A stretch of 64,000 nt of DNA from Macrobrachium rosenbergii (Eukaryota; Arthropoda; Malacostraca; Decapoda; Palaemonidae), in NCBI RefSeq assembly GCF_040412425.1, contig NC_089749.1, forward strand, positions 31,429,813 to 31,493,812, read 5' to 3'. Positions within the stretch are counted from its first letter, which is position 1. Each line of letters begins with the position of its first letter. Positions 1 to 12,880 of this stretch are shown here, in pieces. The notes beneath the pieces were generated by a model, which saw only the letters and a program-made list of their open reading frames with translations, did no database searches and had not been told where the DNA came from. The position numbers and the translations under genes were made by a program.

Positions 1-287
1 ATAGTCGACGTACCGTTACCTCGTCTATCAGCGGCGTTTTCATGATTAAATTACAAATTGGTAGCCACAGTTTTTATTCCTGTGTAAGTCAATTTGTAAT
101 TTAGTCCTGAAGACGCCGCCGATAGGCCAGGAAACTGTCCTTTGACTATAATAAGTAAATGGAAAGAAGCGTAAATGATTCTTCCTTATTCCTATGAAAT
201 TTGCCTGGAGAGAAGTAGTATAGACTGATTCGAATTCTAAATAAAAGGATACTTCTTCAATTAATGTCATTGACTTGAATGGAAACT

Positions 288-291
<4 letters not shown>
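1..291. other. unassigned flank
   Basis: No coding signal or repeat boundary is clear. The first bases contain a GTCGACGTAC-like word that also occurs in the piggyBac-type MITE near the other end of the window (about 63825-63880), so this may be the edge of a related copy. Confidence 0.3.

Positions 292-374
<83 letters not shown>
292..374. repeat. (TA)n microsatellite
   Basis: An uninterrupted TA dinucleotide run of about 80 bp. Short reading frames across it encode only Ile-Tyr repeats and are not genes. Confidence 0.97.
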
Positions 375-377
<3 letters not shown>

Positions 378-479
378 GATATATTTATATATATGTGGGT
401 GTTTGTGTGCGGGTACATAAGAATTTATTTTCTTTCTTTAGAAAACAATACCATTCAGTTGCTTTTCAGGCCTTTTGGC

Positions 480-2000
480 TGTGTTCATTTTGTTCTTGGC
501 AAACAAGCGTGAGTGCTCTTCAGTTCTTATGATCTTGGCTTAGTTTTGTTCTCATGGCAAACAGTTTTCCTGCGCTCTTATCAATTCCTTGCAGTTGTTC
601 TTCATGTCTTAAAGATTTGGTTTATTTTGTTCTAATTGCAGGCGCTTTATCTTCTTGTATTAAATCAAAATTTCAACTGGTCCTCATTTCTTGCAGATTT
701 TACTTAGTTTTCATGGCAAACAGTATTTACCTATTTTTATGAACTAACTTGCAATCGCTCTTCAAGTCGGCTTTGGCTTACTTTTCATCATGACCAACAT
801 GTTTTATGATATTCTGATAACAATAGCTTTCAGCTGCTCTTCAAGCTTTATATATTTGTATCATTTGGTTCTCATGGTAAAACAGGATTTATATAATTTT
901 TAGCAATTCTTTTAACTACGCTTCAAGTCATGGTTTTGGTGATTTTTTCCCCATGGTAAACAGGCCTTACTCATAGCCAACAGGCTTCATGTACCGTTTC
1001 GCAATACTTTTCGACTGCTTTCTAGGTCTCCGATCTTTACCTCCTATCCTCTTATGGCAAACACGCTTTACGAGTCTCTTTTTTTTCGCAACAGCTTTCA
1101 AGTGCCCTTCAGGTCTTATGGTTTTGCCTTATTCTGTACTCTTCGCAAACAGGCTTCTTGTACTTTTAATACTATTAGTTTACAGTTGCTCTCCAGTTTC
1201 TTAAGATTTGCTTTATTTTGTTCCCATGGTAACACAGGCTACTTTTAATAAAAATAACTTTAAAATGCGCTTCAAGTCTTACGGACATTGCTTTTTTTTC
1301 AATGGCAAATAGACTTTACCTGTTTTAAATAAAAAACAAAAAAGATAGATTTCGGCTGCTCTTCAAGTCTTACAAATTATATTTATGCTTATCTAGTTGT
1401 CATGGCAAACAGAATTTACTTATTTTTATTTTAAAGACGCCAACTTTCGACTGCTCTTCAAATCTTATGGTTCTAGCTTATTTTGTTCTCATGAATAACA
1501 TACTTTATGTACTTTTAATAACAATAATTCAGCTACCCTTCAAGTCATATAGATATGGCATATTTTGTTATCGTAAAACAGGCATTATATAGTATTTAGT
1601 AGTGTTCTTCAAATCTTGTGATTCTGGCTTATTTTGTTGCCAGTACAAATAGACTTTACGTATTTTTAATAAATATTACTTTCAACTACTCAGGTCTTTT
1701 GGGTTGGTATATTTTTTCCTCATGACAAAATGCTTTTCACATCTTAGGGTCTTGGTTAATTTTATTTTCAGGGCAAACAGACCCTCCGTCATATGACTTT
1801 GGCTTATTTTGTTCTCTTGGCAAACTGACTTGAAGCTCTTCTAATAACCATGTCTTTTAAATGGTTGTCATTTCGTATGGGTTTGGGCTGTTTTGTTCTC
1901 ATGGCAAACAGGCCTCCATACCTTTCAGCAATACCTTTCAATTGCTCTTCAAGTCATGGTTTTGGCTTATTTTGTTTCACTAGCAACCAGGCTTTTTAAC
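480..2000. repeat. degenerate ~84-bp tandem array
   Basis: About 18 diverged copies of one unit follow each other. Recurrent words are CTCTTCAAGTCTTATG, then TTGGCTTATTTTGTTCTC, then ATGGCAAACAGGCTT, then TTTTTAATAACAATA. The ATGGCAAACAG word recurs near 555, 713, 950, 1055, 1302, 1400, 1772, 1817 and 1900, at a spacing of about 75-100 bp. Copies differ by many substitutions and indels, so this is an old satellite-like block. Small frames in it are chance. Confidence 0.85.
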
Positions 2001-3357
2001 AGTACATTTTGACTTCCTTTATCTTTATCTTATAATTTTGAATCGTTGTCCTGGAAAATAAACCTCAACACAGTAAATTTCAAGATTATGAAATTTACTG
2101 TTCAAAAATCTTGTTATTTCATTCGTATTGGATGTACAATTCCCCAGACTTTCTAATGGGGTTTCTTCCGTGCCGATTTTCCGTAGTTCGTTTAGTGTCT
2201 CTTTTGGGATGTCTGCTTTCGCCAAAGCAGTGTGAGTGTAGATGTATTCAAGAGTATTTTCTAGTCTCTTGCACCAGTACGATTGTAAACTAAAGCTAGG
2301 TTTTTTTCAGATGTTTGGCTGATACGTAATGTAATCAAGTTGAGTCATTTGTGTCGTATACTTCCAAGCTAAATACTTCACTATGATGCTGATTTGTTTT
2401 GACGCGTCAAATGCCACAGTTCAGTTCTGTTTGGTTGGTTGTTGGCCTGAGTGGTTGATTTCTGAAACGTTCGTTAATATACAGATTCCATATAATCATG
2501 TAGCTGGACTCGGACTTGCATTCTCGTTTCCCTGTCTTACTCGACTTGTTTGTTGAATTAAATGAGAGTGCGTGTTTAATCCCTCAGAATGTTTCTTCAA
2601 CTCTGCTTTTGGGTCTTTCCTAATATTGCAAAATTTTGTTCTATTAAATAATAACTCATTTATATAATTACAGTATGTTCTTTGTCAAAAAGTTAAAAAA
2701 CTGATCTCCTTCACTTTCCTATTTTTCTTTTTCTTTGATGATCTTTTCTTTTTCTTTGATGGTCCCTTAAAACAGTTCCACTTCCTTTCCTTTTGAATAT
2801 GGTGACAGCCCGTTGTATAGTGACAATTCATTTCAAATGAACATGGATATCCAATTTCCTTATCAAATATAACACTCTAATTCATATATATAATTTCAGG
2901 CTCATTTCTTTCATTTGTTCATGTGCAACGTAAATGTCACTCAGTTTTGCTGTTGGAGTTGCGACAAATGTGACACTATTTTTCTGATAACTTTTTTCTT
3001 CTGATAGCTTATAACTTTATATTAACTTGACGGTTCATATAAAGTTATCACTCCCTATGGAAGATTTCGCCAAATCCTGACCGCTAGAGGCCCCTGCTTG
3101 CACTCTTCCCCGACTGCTTCCAGGGGAGGTCTCAGACCAAAGGCTCTGCTCTCCCTGCTTCATTGTAACGTCGAACATGCAAGTTGGCAGCAACTTGTTA
3201 CTTTACAAGTCATGTTGAAAGACAATCAACTTTCAGTTCAGCGATCTTGAGGTTCGATTTTTATAGCTTCTTTTATGCACCTTTCACTGGATAATAAGTG
3301 TGAAAACTTCTTTATGCCTTGAGGCCTTTAATATTGCACGTTTGTATGCACACACAT

Positions 3358-3364
<7 letters not shown>
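2001..3364. other. unassigned AT-rich DNA
   Basis: No persuasive gene. A short GC-richer patch near 3056-3180 stands out from its surroundings but shows no recognised motif. Two T-rich near-copies of TTTTCTTTTTCTTTGATG lie near 2725-2762. Confidence 0.4.

Positions 3365-3434
<70 letters not shown>
3365..3434. repeat. (TA)n microsatellite
   Basis: A simple TA run of about 70 bp. Confidence 0.97.
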
Positions 3435-3438
<4 letters not shown>

Positions 3439-3900
3439 CTATTGTTGTACATAATTTATATTACACGTTTCTGTGTACACATCGCAGTGCTTTGAAGATA
3501 CTTTTCACTTAATGTTTGATCTATTTTAATTACTATAGAGGGAGAATCCTGTCTTAGTCTTATTGTGTTTGTTTCCTTACGAATACGTTATGTGTTGGCG
3601 TGTTTTGTCAGAAAATGTAATTGTCTCAGCGTGTGCCATTAGATGGACTTTTTTTTCATGTATCTTTATTTAATTTAAATTGTTTTTGTCCGTTTATCTT
3701 TCTTTTCTGCTGCACAAGTGGGAAGAATATATACATAGTATAGCATATATATAATAATGTTGTGTGGTAAAGCTCTTAGGGAATAACCCTGCACAGTCAC
3801 CTGGAGAGCACAAATTATTATGATAAATAATATAGAGACATACAACAACAAAGAGATTCAAGAAACTAGAACGGTGGATGGAATAAACGGCATGAAAATT
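3435..3900. other. unassigned
   Basis: Ordinary AT-rich sequence between two microsatellites. No supported feature. Confidence 0.4.
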
Positions 3901-3949
<49 letters not shown>

Positions 3950-3965
3950 AGAGAGAGAGAGAGAG
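3901..3965. repeat. (GA)n microsatellite
   Basis: A GA dinucleotide run with one GGG interruption. Reading frames here code Glu-Arg or Ser-Leu repeats and are artefacts. Confidence 0.96.
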
Positions 3966-4945
3966 GAAAGAGCAATTCTCCAGCTTCGTACGCGGCCGAC
4001 TATTGGCTCTCACAAATAGAGCAAACACAGTCCGGGGCGGGCAAATCTGGTTAAATAATGAGACGCCAACAAAGTGGAAAAGAAACAGTCGGATTGGCAG
4101 GGGAAACAAACGTTGCTATTACGGCTAGATGAATTTCCCCGACTCTTTATTATTACCTGCGAGGTCTTCTTTTGTTCTCTCTCTCCCTCTCATGGAACTT
4201 GTTTTTGTTGTTTTGAAGGTGGTTTATTTTCATGACATTTTAAAACAACTGTGGTTTTTGATAAATTTAGTTAAGGTGCGTTTTATCCATCATACTTTTA
4301 GATAGGATTTATTTATAGCAAGATCTGTTTCGTTACTACTGTTTTTTTTTATGCTACTGCTCCTTTCTTTATTTGTAATGTTACTGGGGATATTTAAACA
4401 ATATGCTTAGTTCAGCCTCATATTTTCTATGGCTTTCATGCTACTCGTACCAGCTTTACAGTTGCAAATTCTGGTTGTTCTCGAACTGTCAGTTCGAATA
4501 GGCTCAAGAAATTTCTCCCCAGTGAAGACCTCACATTGGGATGACGAAAACTGGGAAGATATGGCGTCGTTCGCAGAAATTAACACTTCCACGACAAGGA
4601 GCTAAGGTCGCAGCTCCAAGGTAAATTTGAGCATTTAAAACTGGAGTGTTTTTACTGTGGTGTGTGTAAAGTCTTCCTACTGCTTCTTAAGTGAAGAGGT
4701 GGAGGCACGCACTTTGACACTTTTCGAGGAGTGGCATCCTGAGTCATACTCAACGTTCTTGAGAATAACGCCCGTAATTAGAGAAGCTCTCGAGAGTAGT
4801 GTCCGAAGTAGCACTTATAGAGAGAGCCGAAACTGGAGATCATCCGACAAGAGAGAAAGGTTAGTTGTATACTTGAGAGATTGAAGACAAGAGTTTTCGC
4901 TTATCCCCAGTAAGAATGTGTGAAGTGACTTCAGTTTCATAAGTT
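3966..4945. other. unassigned
   Basis: Contains a 75-codon plus-strand frame at 4657-4884 with mixed composition but no family I recognise, and no splice or promoter context that supports it. Confidence 0.35.
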
Positions 4946-5214
4946 AAAAAGTATACCTTAGTTTTCCCAGACCACTGAGCTGATTAACAGCTCTCCTAGG
5001 GCTGGCCCGAAGGATTAGACTTATTTTACGTGGCTAAGGACCAATTGGTTACTCAGCAACGGGACCTACAGCTTATTGTGGAATCCGAACCACATTATAG
5101 CGAGAAATGAATTTCTATCATCACCAGAAATAAATTCCTCTGGTTTCTTATCAGCCAGTCGGAGACTCGAACTCGGGCCTAGCGAGTGCTAGCCCACAAC
5201 TCTACCGACTAGCT
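4946..5214 (-). mobile_element. tRNA-derived SINE (copy 1)
   Basis: Read on the minus strand, the right end is a tRNA-like head. It has an A-box-like GAGCTAGTCGGTAGAG and a B-box-like GAGTTCGAGTCTCC. A conserved-looking body follows, containing GTCCCGTTGCTGAGTAACCA and CCAGCCCTAGGAGAGCTG. The body resembles a widely conserved SINE central domain (I recall Nin-DC; unverified). A target-site duplication of CAGTTTCATAAGTT at 4932-4945 and CAGTTTCATAAAGTT at 5215-5229, differing by one A, proves retroposition. A second copy lies at 31125-31400. Confidence 0.9.
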
Positions 5215-5229
5215 CAGTTTCATAAAGTT

Positions 5230-5838
5230 CGGTGTTGTTGTTTTCGTAATGTTACGACTCGTGAAGTTACAAGTGTTTGCTTAGTTGCGATAATTAGTAC
5301 AGTTCCAGAAAAGGAACTATATTTACGCCTTAACAAAACACAAAGTAACAGACTTGCTTCTCTGTAATTAAACGTCAATAATAAGCCCTTCAACAGGAAC
5401 ATTACGTACGGTTCCTTATGATAAAAATAATGATTCGGTGTGCTGTTTTGTGTAAAGTAATATTACTGGTTACTATAAGAGTAACCTGTGACAGCTTTTA
5501 AACTTACTGACAATAACAGACACTAATCATGAATATTTTATTAAAGAAAAAAAAAAGTTATACATTTTCTTCGGAAAATAGTAGTCAAAATCATTCGTTT
5601 CGTTCAGTAATGATCAGTTATTATATGTCATATTCGGGTATTCTCATCTCTGTCCAAAAGCGATTTGAAATCTGTTGATTTTTTAAATTAAAAAAATAAT
5701 TTTTATGTACTAAATAAATACTACTATAATCAAACATATTTGATAATAATTAAACTTAACTCACAAAGTATGCCTGTATTCTAGCAAACTTTCTTTCTTC
5801 TTAGGATTAACGAAAACCTTAAAAATATTTACCATGTA
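5230..5838. other. unassigned AT-rich DNA
   Basis: A and T homopolymer-rich sequence. No gene or repeat boundary recognised. Confidence 0.4.
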
Positions 5839-5867
5839 TGTATATATATATATATTATATATATACA

Positions 5868-5939
<72 letters not shown>
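5839..5939. repeat. (TA)n microsatellite, interrupted
   Basis: A TA run with two short interruptions (TTAT and CAG) near its left end. Confidence 0.96.
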
Positions 5940-5941
<2 letters not shown>

Positions 5942-6049
5942 GTGTGTATCTTTACCATCATCATTCAAACTGAAACACTTTCACAGTTTCCTTCATAAAA
6001 TTTTAAGAAATCAAAGTACCAGTTTGTGCGCAATAACACAAGCTTCCAT

Positions 6050-6237
6050 CAGGCCTATCAATCACAACCAATTAGTGATTGGATGTTTGACGGGCCACTC
6101 ATCCGTCCGGATTATATCACCCGCTTTGATTGGTCATAATTGGATTACGTCACACTTCGTGATCCGCAGCATCGCCAATCAGCTTGTAGCTTTACATTAG
6201 GATCAATTTGGACGGAGGCGGAAAGGGGCCCATCCGG
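6050..6237 (+). promoter_or_regulatory. CCAAT-box-rich promoter-like patch
   Basis: Within about 120 bp there are five CCAAT-type cores, counting both strands: CCAATTAGTGATTGG near 6069-6083, GATTGGTCATAATTGG near 6128-6143 and GCCAATCAG near 6174-6182. The patch is more GC-rich than its surroundings. Clustered CCAAT boxes are typical of NF-Y-bound promoters. An ATG and a good 5' splice site follow. No TATA box or initiator can be assigned with confidence, and no transcript evidence is available. Confidence 0.3.
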
Positions 6238-6279
6238 ATGGCTTCGTGTGGCTTTGGCTTCGATCGCATTACCGAGTTT
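6238..6279 (+). CDS. possible first coding exon of an unknown host gene
   Basis: An ATG at 6238 opens a 14-codon segment that ends at a consensus 5' splice site, GTAAGT at 6280-6285, directly downstream of the CCAAT-rich patch. If there is no splicing, the same frame runs on to a stop near 6447. No downstream exon can be identified in the window and no homology is recognised. It could be chance. Confidence 0.2.
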
Positions 6280-6449
6280 GTAAGTCTAGTTGTTGCAACA
6301 TTTTCATCAGTCCTTCATTTTAGTTGTTTCTCCGTAACTGTTTTTGCCATTGTATGCGCAACTGATGTCAGTGAAGCTGATGGTTCGTCGAAAACATACA
6401 GTTTGCATTCGAAGACTGAAATGAAAGGATCTGAAAATCATTCATAATG

Positions 6450-6686
6450 CATGCAGACGGGACAGCTTTTCAGATGAAAGTTTTCCACTTATGGTGTTGG
6501 TACATATCGTTTTGATGGATCGTGATCTATTCCATAGCTCGCTGACGCCTTGTTTTGTTTCTTTTTCGATTCATACGGAAATGTATTTTTCTGCTGCTCA
6601 TGTTTGTATGTATGGGAACAGTTCCTACTTAAATACATACGGACAGTGAATGTATAACTGCTGCAAACATACATACATATACACAC

Positions 6687-6688
<2 letters not shown>
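6450..6688. other. unassigned
   Basis: No supported feature apart from the start of the microsatellite at its right edge. Confidence 0.35.
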
Positions 6689-6755
<67 letters not shown>

Positions 6756-6757
6756 TG

Positions 6758-6834
<77 letters not shown>
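6689..6834. repeat. (TA)n microsatellite, interrupted
   Basis: A TA run of about 145 bp interrupted by two AAATAT blocks. Confidence 0.96.
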
Positions 6835-6836
<2 letters not shown>

Positions 6837-6914
6837 CTAACAGGACCTCATTAAGGCAAGGAAAAACTATTTTGGTGAGAGGGAAGGGACAGAAAAGGAA
6901 CATTGAAAAGGGAA

Positions 6915-7620
6915 GAAAATAATTACAGTCCCAGACAACAACACTTTTACACCCATCAACAGGGAGCTAGATAATTTCAAATTGATAGGCAGTTACAAAA
7001 ACACCATAGGAATAAAATAGAAACGAAAAGTTGGCAGAGGGGGAAGAGGTGAGAGGGCTGGTTATATATGGCAGCGTGTCTAGACTGTGAAGTGTTACTT
7101 CGGCGAAAGCGGCAAATTATGCAGAGAACGAAGCAAGCAACATATACAAAACGTAAGGTATTATAATCAGACGTCGGCGGTCGCCAAGCACTGTTGGGAG
7201 AAAGACCACAAACTAGATTGGGAAAATATGAATTTTTGTACAGGAACCCAAACAAAGCGGCCAAACTCATTGTAGAGAATGCCTTCACAACATGCGCTAA
7301 CAATGTAATGGCAAGCGACACTGGAAACGAATTTGAAGACACCCTATCAAGAAAAATCATATACTCTGCAATGGAAAAGAATTGTATAAACACAGGAAAC
7401 CACATGGAAAATGAACACTTGGAAGGAGCGGCCGGTAGAGAAAGGCCAGGGATACGAGGGCGGGGCCACACAGGAGAAGAAGGTAATAACAGGAACAAGG
7501 ACTTTGATCCACTCCCCTACAAAGATATAAATACAGCTGGACTACGTGTCCGGTCCTTCTACGGATACGTGACAGTGAGGACTGTTAGTCCTGGAAAGCT
7601 TTGTAATTTTTTTTTATAAA
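6915..7620 (+). mobile_element. Penelope-like element, 3' fragment with GIY-YIG endonuclease
   Basis: Two overlapping frames (about 7087-7275 and 7194-7619) together match the C-terminus of Penelope-like retroelements. A CLDCE...CYFGESGK segment is the cysteine-containing run-in and YIG-type core. CRERSKQH is the GIY-YIG arginine helix, followed by an AVAKHCWEKDHKLDW segment. A frameshift near 7230 moves the rest into the other frame. The linker upstream (about 6915-7080) also looks like degraded Penelope sequence. The reverse transcriptase is absent, so this is a truncated, inactive copy. Confidence 0.75.
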
Positions 7621-8929
<1,309 letters not shown>

Positions 8930-9836
8930 TAATAAACAGGTGTTAATGGTTATAATATACGACCGATAGCTAAGTTCAGTGATCCTGCAGGCTTTAATGA
9001 TTATTCTGCGCCTTGAATTCAGTCACTGATGAGATTCAGCATTTGTTCGTCCGGTTAGAAACTGTCTTGATTCTGCCCTTGTGAGACCAGAAATCAACTC
9101 GGTGTTTGGGTAGCTGATGACTCGAACATCATTCATGGGGCGCTTAGATACAGGATCACGTGGCAATGATGGAAAAGTTCCATGAAATCTTTTAGTCTAG
9201 TTATAATCATATATTAGGGTGTGAAACTGAAACATACGTGCGTATGTCTGTTACGAAATGCTTGGTGCAAACAGCCTTATGATAGATTGATTATTCTGGC
9301 ATGTGTAGCCAAGCACAGAGGATGTGTTAGACACACGGGGGAACCGAGTTTTCCATTTGCTGAGAGTGAGTAGAGACTGAAAAATTACTAACTTATGAAA
9401 TTTCTTTTGTAGGCTGAATTATGTTTTTTATATTATTGTTTAACATTTTATTTCATGTGATTTCTATTATCATATCTGTTCCATTAATATTGGGGTATTT
9501 CCTTTCCTTCAGAAATGTTTCTGTGGACCTGTGTTGATTGATAAAATTGCTACGATGTAACGAGCATTTAAAATTGTGTGGAAGTGGTCATGTAGTTGGA
9601 ATAACCCACCGACATTCAGGACCATGTGTCTTAGACTTATGGGGTTTAAAATGAAATGATTAGTGACGATGGATGGAAAGGAATTTAGATTTCCATTTTC
9701 TGTTTCATTTGAAGTAAGGGTTCATAAACCATTTTTCTCTGCTTATTTCTAGGTAATCAGTATTATGTTAAATTTGCAAATAAATCATATTTTTGTAGCT
9801 TACAGTTTAATTTAAATGCTTTAGTTAAAAAGAAGG

Positions 9837-9839
<3 letters not shown>
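8930..9839. other. unassigned
   Basis: No gene, terminal repeat or tandem array recognised on either strand. Confidence 0.4.

Positions 9840-9911
<72 letters not shown>
9840..9911. repeat. (GA)n microsatellite
   Basis: An uninterrupted GA run of about 70 bp. Confidence 0.97.
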
Positions 9912-10065
9912 CTGAGAAATTCTTCCCCACTGAGTCACCGAGTTACCAGACACCTAACTCAGTTTTAGAGAGGTAACATATATGCAAACATTAAGCTACA
10001 AATGTTTAATATCCAGTTCACTCTACCTCGAAATAATATATGTATATATGTACAGTTATATACAT

Positions 10066-10288
<223 letters not shown>

Positions 10289-10290
<2 letters not shown>

Positions 10291-10554
10291 CTACAAATGT
10301 CCGGGGATACTTACTTGATTCTGGGCGGCAACGGATGAACGCAGGGAGTTCCTTTTATTTATTATGTACCTGACTCAATATTAGGACAATTCGTAGCCAA
10401 ACAAAGGAAATCTATGGCTTAGGGCCTTCTTTGTGTGATGGAAAATTACATAAACTCAAGGGTTCTCTTAACTAATTATATTTACATAACAAACACGGAT
10501 CAGAAGAATGACGAATTACTGGGCAGGTAACAATAAGGGCCTGCTAAAATAATG
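10289..10554. other. unassigned
   Basis: No supported feature. It grades into the CAGACA-rich minisatellite. Confidence 0.35.
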
Positions 10555-11350
10555 AACCTGAAATTTGTCTTATTCAGACATACTAATTTTCATTCATTCT
10601 GAACAATTATGTTTTTCAGACACCCTGAAATTTGCCCTATTCAGACACAATTTTTAACCTAGTCTCTTCAGACACCCTGAAATTTGTCTTATTCAGACTT
10701 ACTAATTTTCATTTATTCTGAACAACTGAGTCTTTCAGACAACCTGAAATTTGTCTTATTCAAACATATTAATTTCTAACTAATTCTTTTCAGACTCCCT
10801 GAAATCTGTCTTATTCATACATATTAATTTTCGTTCATTCTGGACAACTGAGTCTTTCAGACACCTGAAATTTAAGTCTTTTCAGACAACTTAGTCTTTT
10901 CAGACAACTTAGTCTTTTCAGACAACTTAGTCTTTTCAGACAACTTGAGTCTATTCAGACACCCTGAATCTGTTCATTTCAAACAGTCTTGAGTCTCTTC
11001 AGACATATTGAACCTGTTCACTCAAACAGCCCTGAGTCTTTTAGACATATTGAACCCAGTTCATCATAACAAACTTAAGTCTTTCGAGACACCCTGAGTC
11101 TTTTTAGACACCCTGAGTCTTCCAAGACACCTTGAGTTTTTCAAGACACCCTGAGTCTTCTGAGACACCCTGAGTCTTCTGAGACACCCTGAGTCTTTTC
11201 AGACACCTTGAGTCTTTCGAGACGCCGTGAGTCTTCCGAGACACCCTGAGTCTTTCAAGACACCCTGAGTCTTTCGAGACACCCTGAGTCTTTCAAGACA
11301 CCCTGAAGGTTACATCATCCAGACAACCTGAATCTTTTCAGACATATTGA
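10555..11350 (+). repeat. 20-bp minisatellite (GACACCCTGAGTCTTTCGA type)
   Basis: The core unit is about 19-20 bp, AGACACCCTGAGTCTTTTC with variants. It is most regular at 11080-11310. To the left (10560-10970) the same CAGACA and CTGAAATTTGTCTTATT words recur at longer spacing, as if the array grew by amplification toward its right end. The array abuts the gag remnant that begins near 11405. Confidence 0.88.
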
Positions 11351-11404
11351 TTTTCTAACAGGTCATGCCCATTTAAGCGTCGTCTCAAGGTGTCTGCGAC
11401 ATCC

Positions 11405-12880
11405 AAAGCCCAGCAAAATGTGGACTTCAAGTTGTACATGTCCACTGGAAAGGACATAGGACTATCAGGACAAGCCCTGAGGGATTGAGTCCAAGAGAGA
11501 GTAAACGATGCCAAGGCGGAAAGAGAGGAAGAAAGGCAGGAGACGGAGAAAGAAAGAATAACCCAGGAGAAGTGAGTAGGGGCAGAAAGACGGGAGAATG
11601 AGAGAGAAAGACCAGAGAAGGAGAAAGAAAGAATAGCCCAGGAGAAACGAGAAGAGGCAGAAAGGCAGGAGAGAGAGAAGGAAAGAGCTCATCAGCTTCC
11701 AATGGCAGCTCACGACAGGCGCAACACACCAATACCCTCTCCTCACTCAACCCTCAGCAGTGTGGGCACCCTCATAAGAAAATGGGACGAAGCCGAGTCT
11801 GAAGCCTGGCTCGACCATATTGAAAACGTCCTGATGACCTATCAGCCCTCTACCGAAGAAGTGTCTCTGATCCTGGGATGGCACCTTGAAGGGAAGGGTG
11901 CCATTGCCTTCAATACTCTCCCTCCTGAGGATCAAGGAAATCTTGCCCTTGTCCACCAAACTATTATAAAGGCTTTTGAAATAACTCCCGACTGCTGGAG
12001 GAAAAGGTGGAGAAATACGCCCAAGGAATCAGGCCAAACCTGGTCTGAGTGGATCTTCAAAAAGACCCAGGCCCTAAAACAATGGCTAGAATCTCTGTAG
12101 GTCACTAGTGTGGAGGATGTCCTCGAACTCTTCCAGCTTGAGGATTTCTTATTTTATGACCCGCCAGCTCTCGCCACTCATCTATGGACAAAAATTATAT
12201 CCCTCCTCGCCTGCCTTGACCAATTCCCAGCAACCTCATAAGAATGGGCACCCCCATAATAAACCCATGTGTGGGTATTGTAAGAGAATAGGGCACCCCA
12301 CTGAACAGTGCTGCTTGAAGGCTGAGAATTAGCCAGAAGACCCCCTGTGTCCTCAAACGGGATAATACCCCAACGAGCCACACCTGGGTCGTGGATGAAG
12401 GGTAAAGGGCCTACTCCCTCCTATGGGACAGTGCCAGGTAAAGATTATAGTTGGACTTATTGCCCCGCTTGCAAAGTCTATGGGCACTCTGCCCAATGGG
12501 CAAAATGCCTTAATAATAGTAAGTCAAATACACCCGCCCTTGCCTTGGCAGTCACCGACCCAACATCCTTAGGTCCTCCAGCCCAGGGTCCCACTTATGT
12601 GGCACTTCCCCGAGGTAGGTGCCCCACCAGCCAGGTCAAGGCATTTGATGATTCTGGTGCACAATGTCCTTCATAAGGGAAGACAAAGTTCCCCGTGGAG
12701 CTACCATTAAGAGATGTAAACTTGTAAACTCATCACGATTAAAGGTATCAATCACTTTAAGATGATACTTCCTACCATCAAGTTGAGGATCACTAGACCT
12801 CACAGATCTGAAATCTGCGACCTTGCAGTCGCTAGATACATTCCTGGAGGTTATGACCTCCTCCTGGGGCAGGACTTCCA
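11405..12880 (+). pseudogene. Ty3/Gypsy-type gag-protease remnant
   Basis: The frame upstream of 11702 encodes a Glu/Arg/Lys-rich coiled-coil N-terminus interrupted by stops. 11702-12100 continues gag and ends in a TAG. The frames after it contain one clear zinc knuckle, CGYCKRIGHPTEQC (near 12270-12312), and a second damaged one (CPACKVYGH...). An aspartic-protease-like FDDSGAQ lies near 12645-12665 and its partner YDLLLGQDF near 12850-12880. No reverse transcriptase follows and no LTR was found. At least four frame breaks make this a dead fragment. Confidence 0.75.

Noticed and set aside
279..512. Ile-Tyr repeat proteins across TA tracts (also at 3300, 5838, 6625, 8647, 10040, 26072, 58099)
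   Set aside because: They are translations of TA microsatellites with no flanking coding signal.
3820..4128. Glu-Arg or Ser-Leu repeat proteins across GA/CT tracts
   Set aside because: Pure microsatellite translation; frames are open only because the repeat lacks stops.
5160..5214. A functional tRNA gene on the minus strand
   Set aside because: The A and B boxes belong to a SINE head. The sequence runs into the SINE body and is bounded by target duplications, and no full cloverleaf is evident.
11080..11310. CRISPR-like array of regularly spaced repeats
   Set aside because: The units are directly adjacent, with no unique spacers, and the sequence is eukaryotic. It is a minisatellite.
11427..11750. 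Leu/Pro/Ser-rich minus-strand protein of 107 codons
   Set aside because: It is the antisense shadow of the Glu/Arg-rich gag coiled coil.
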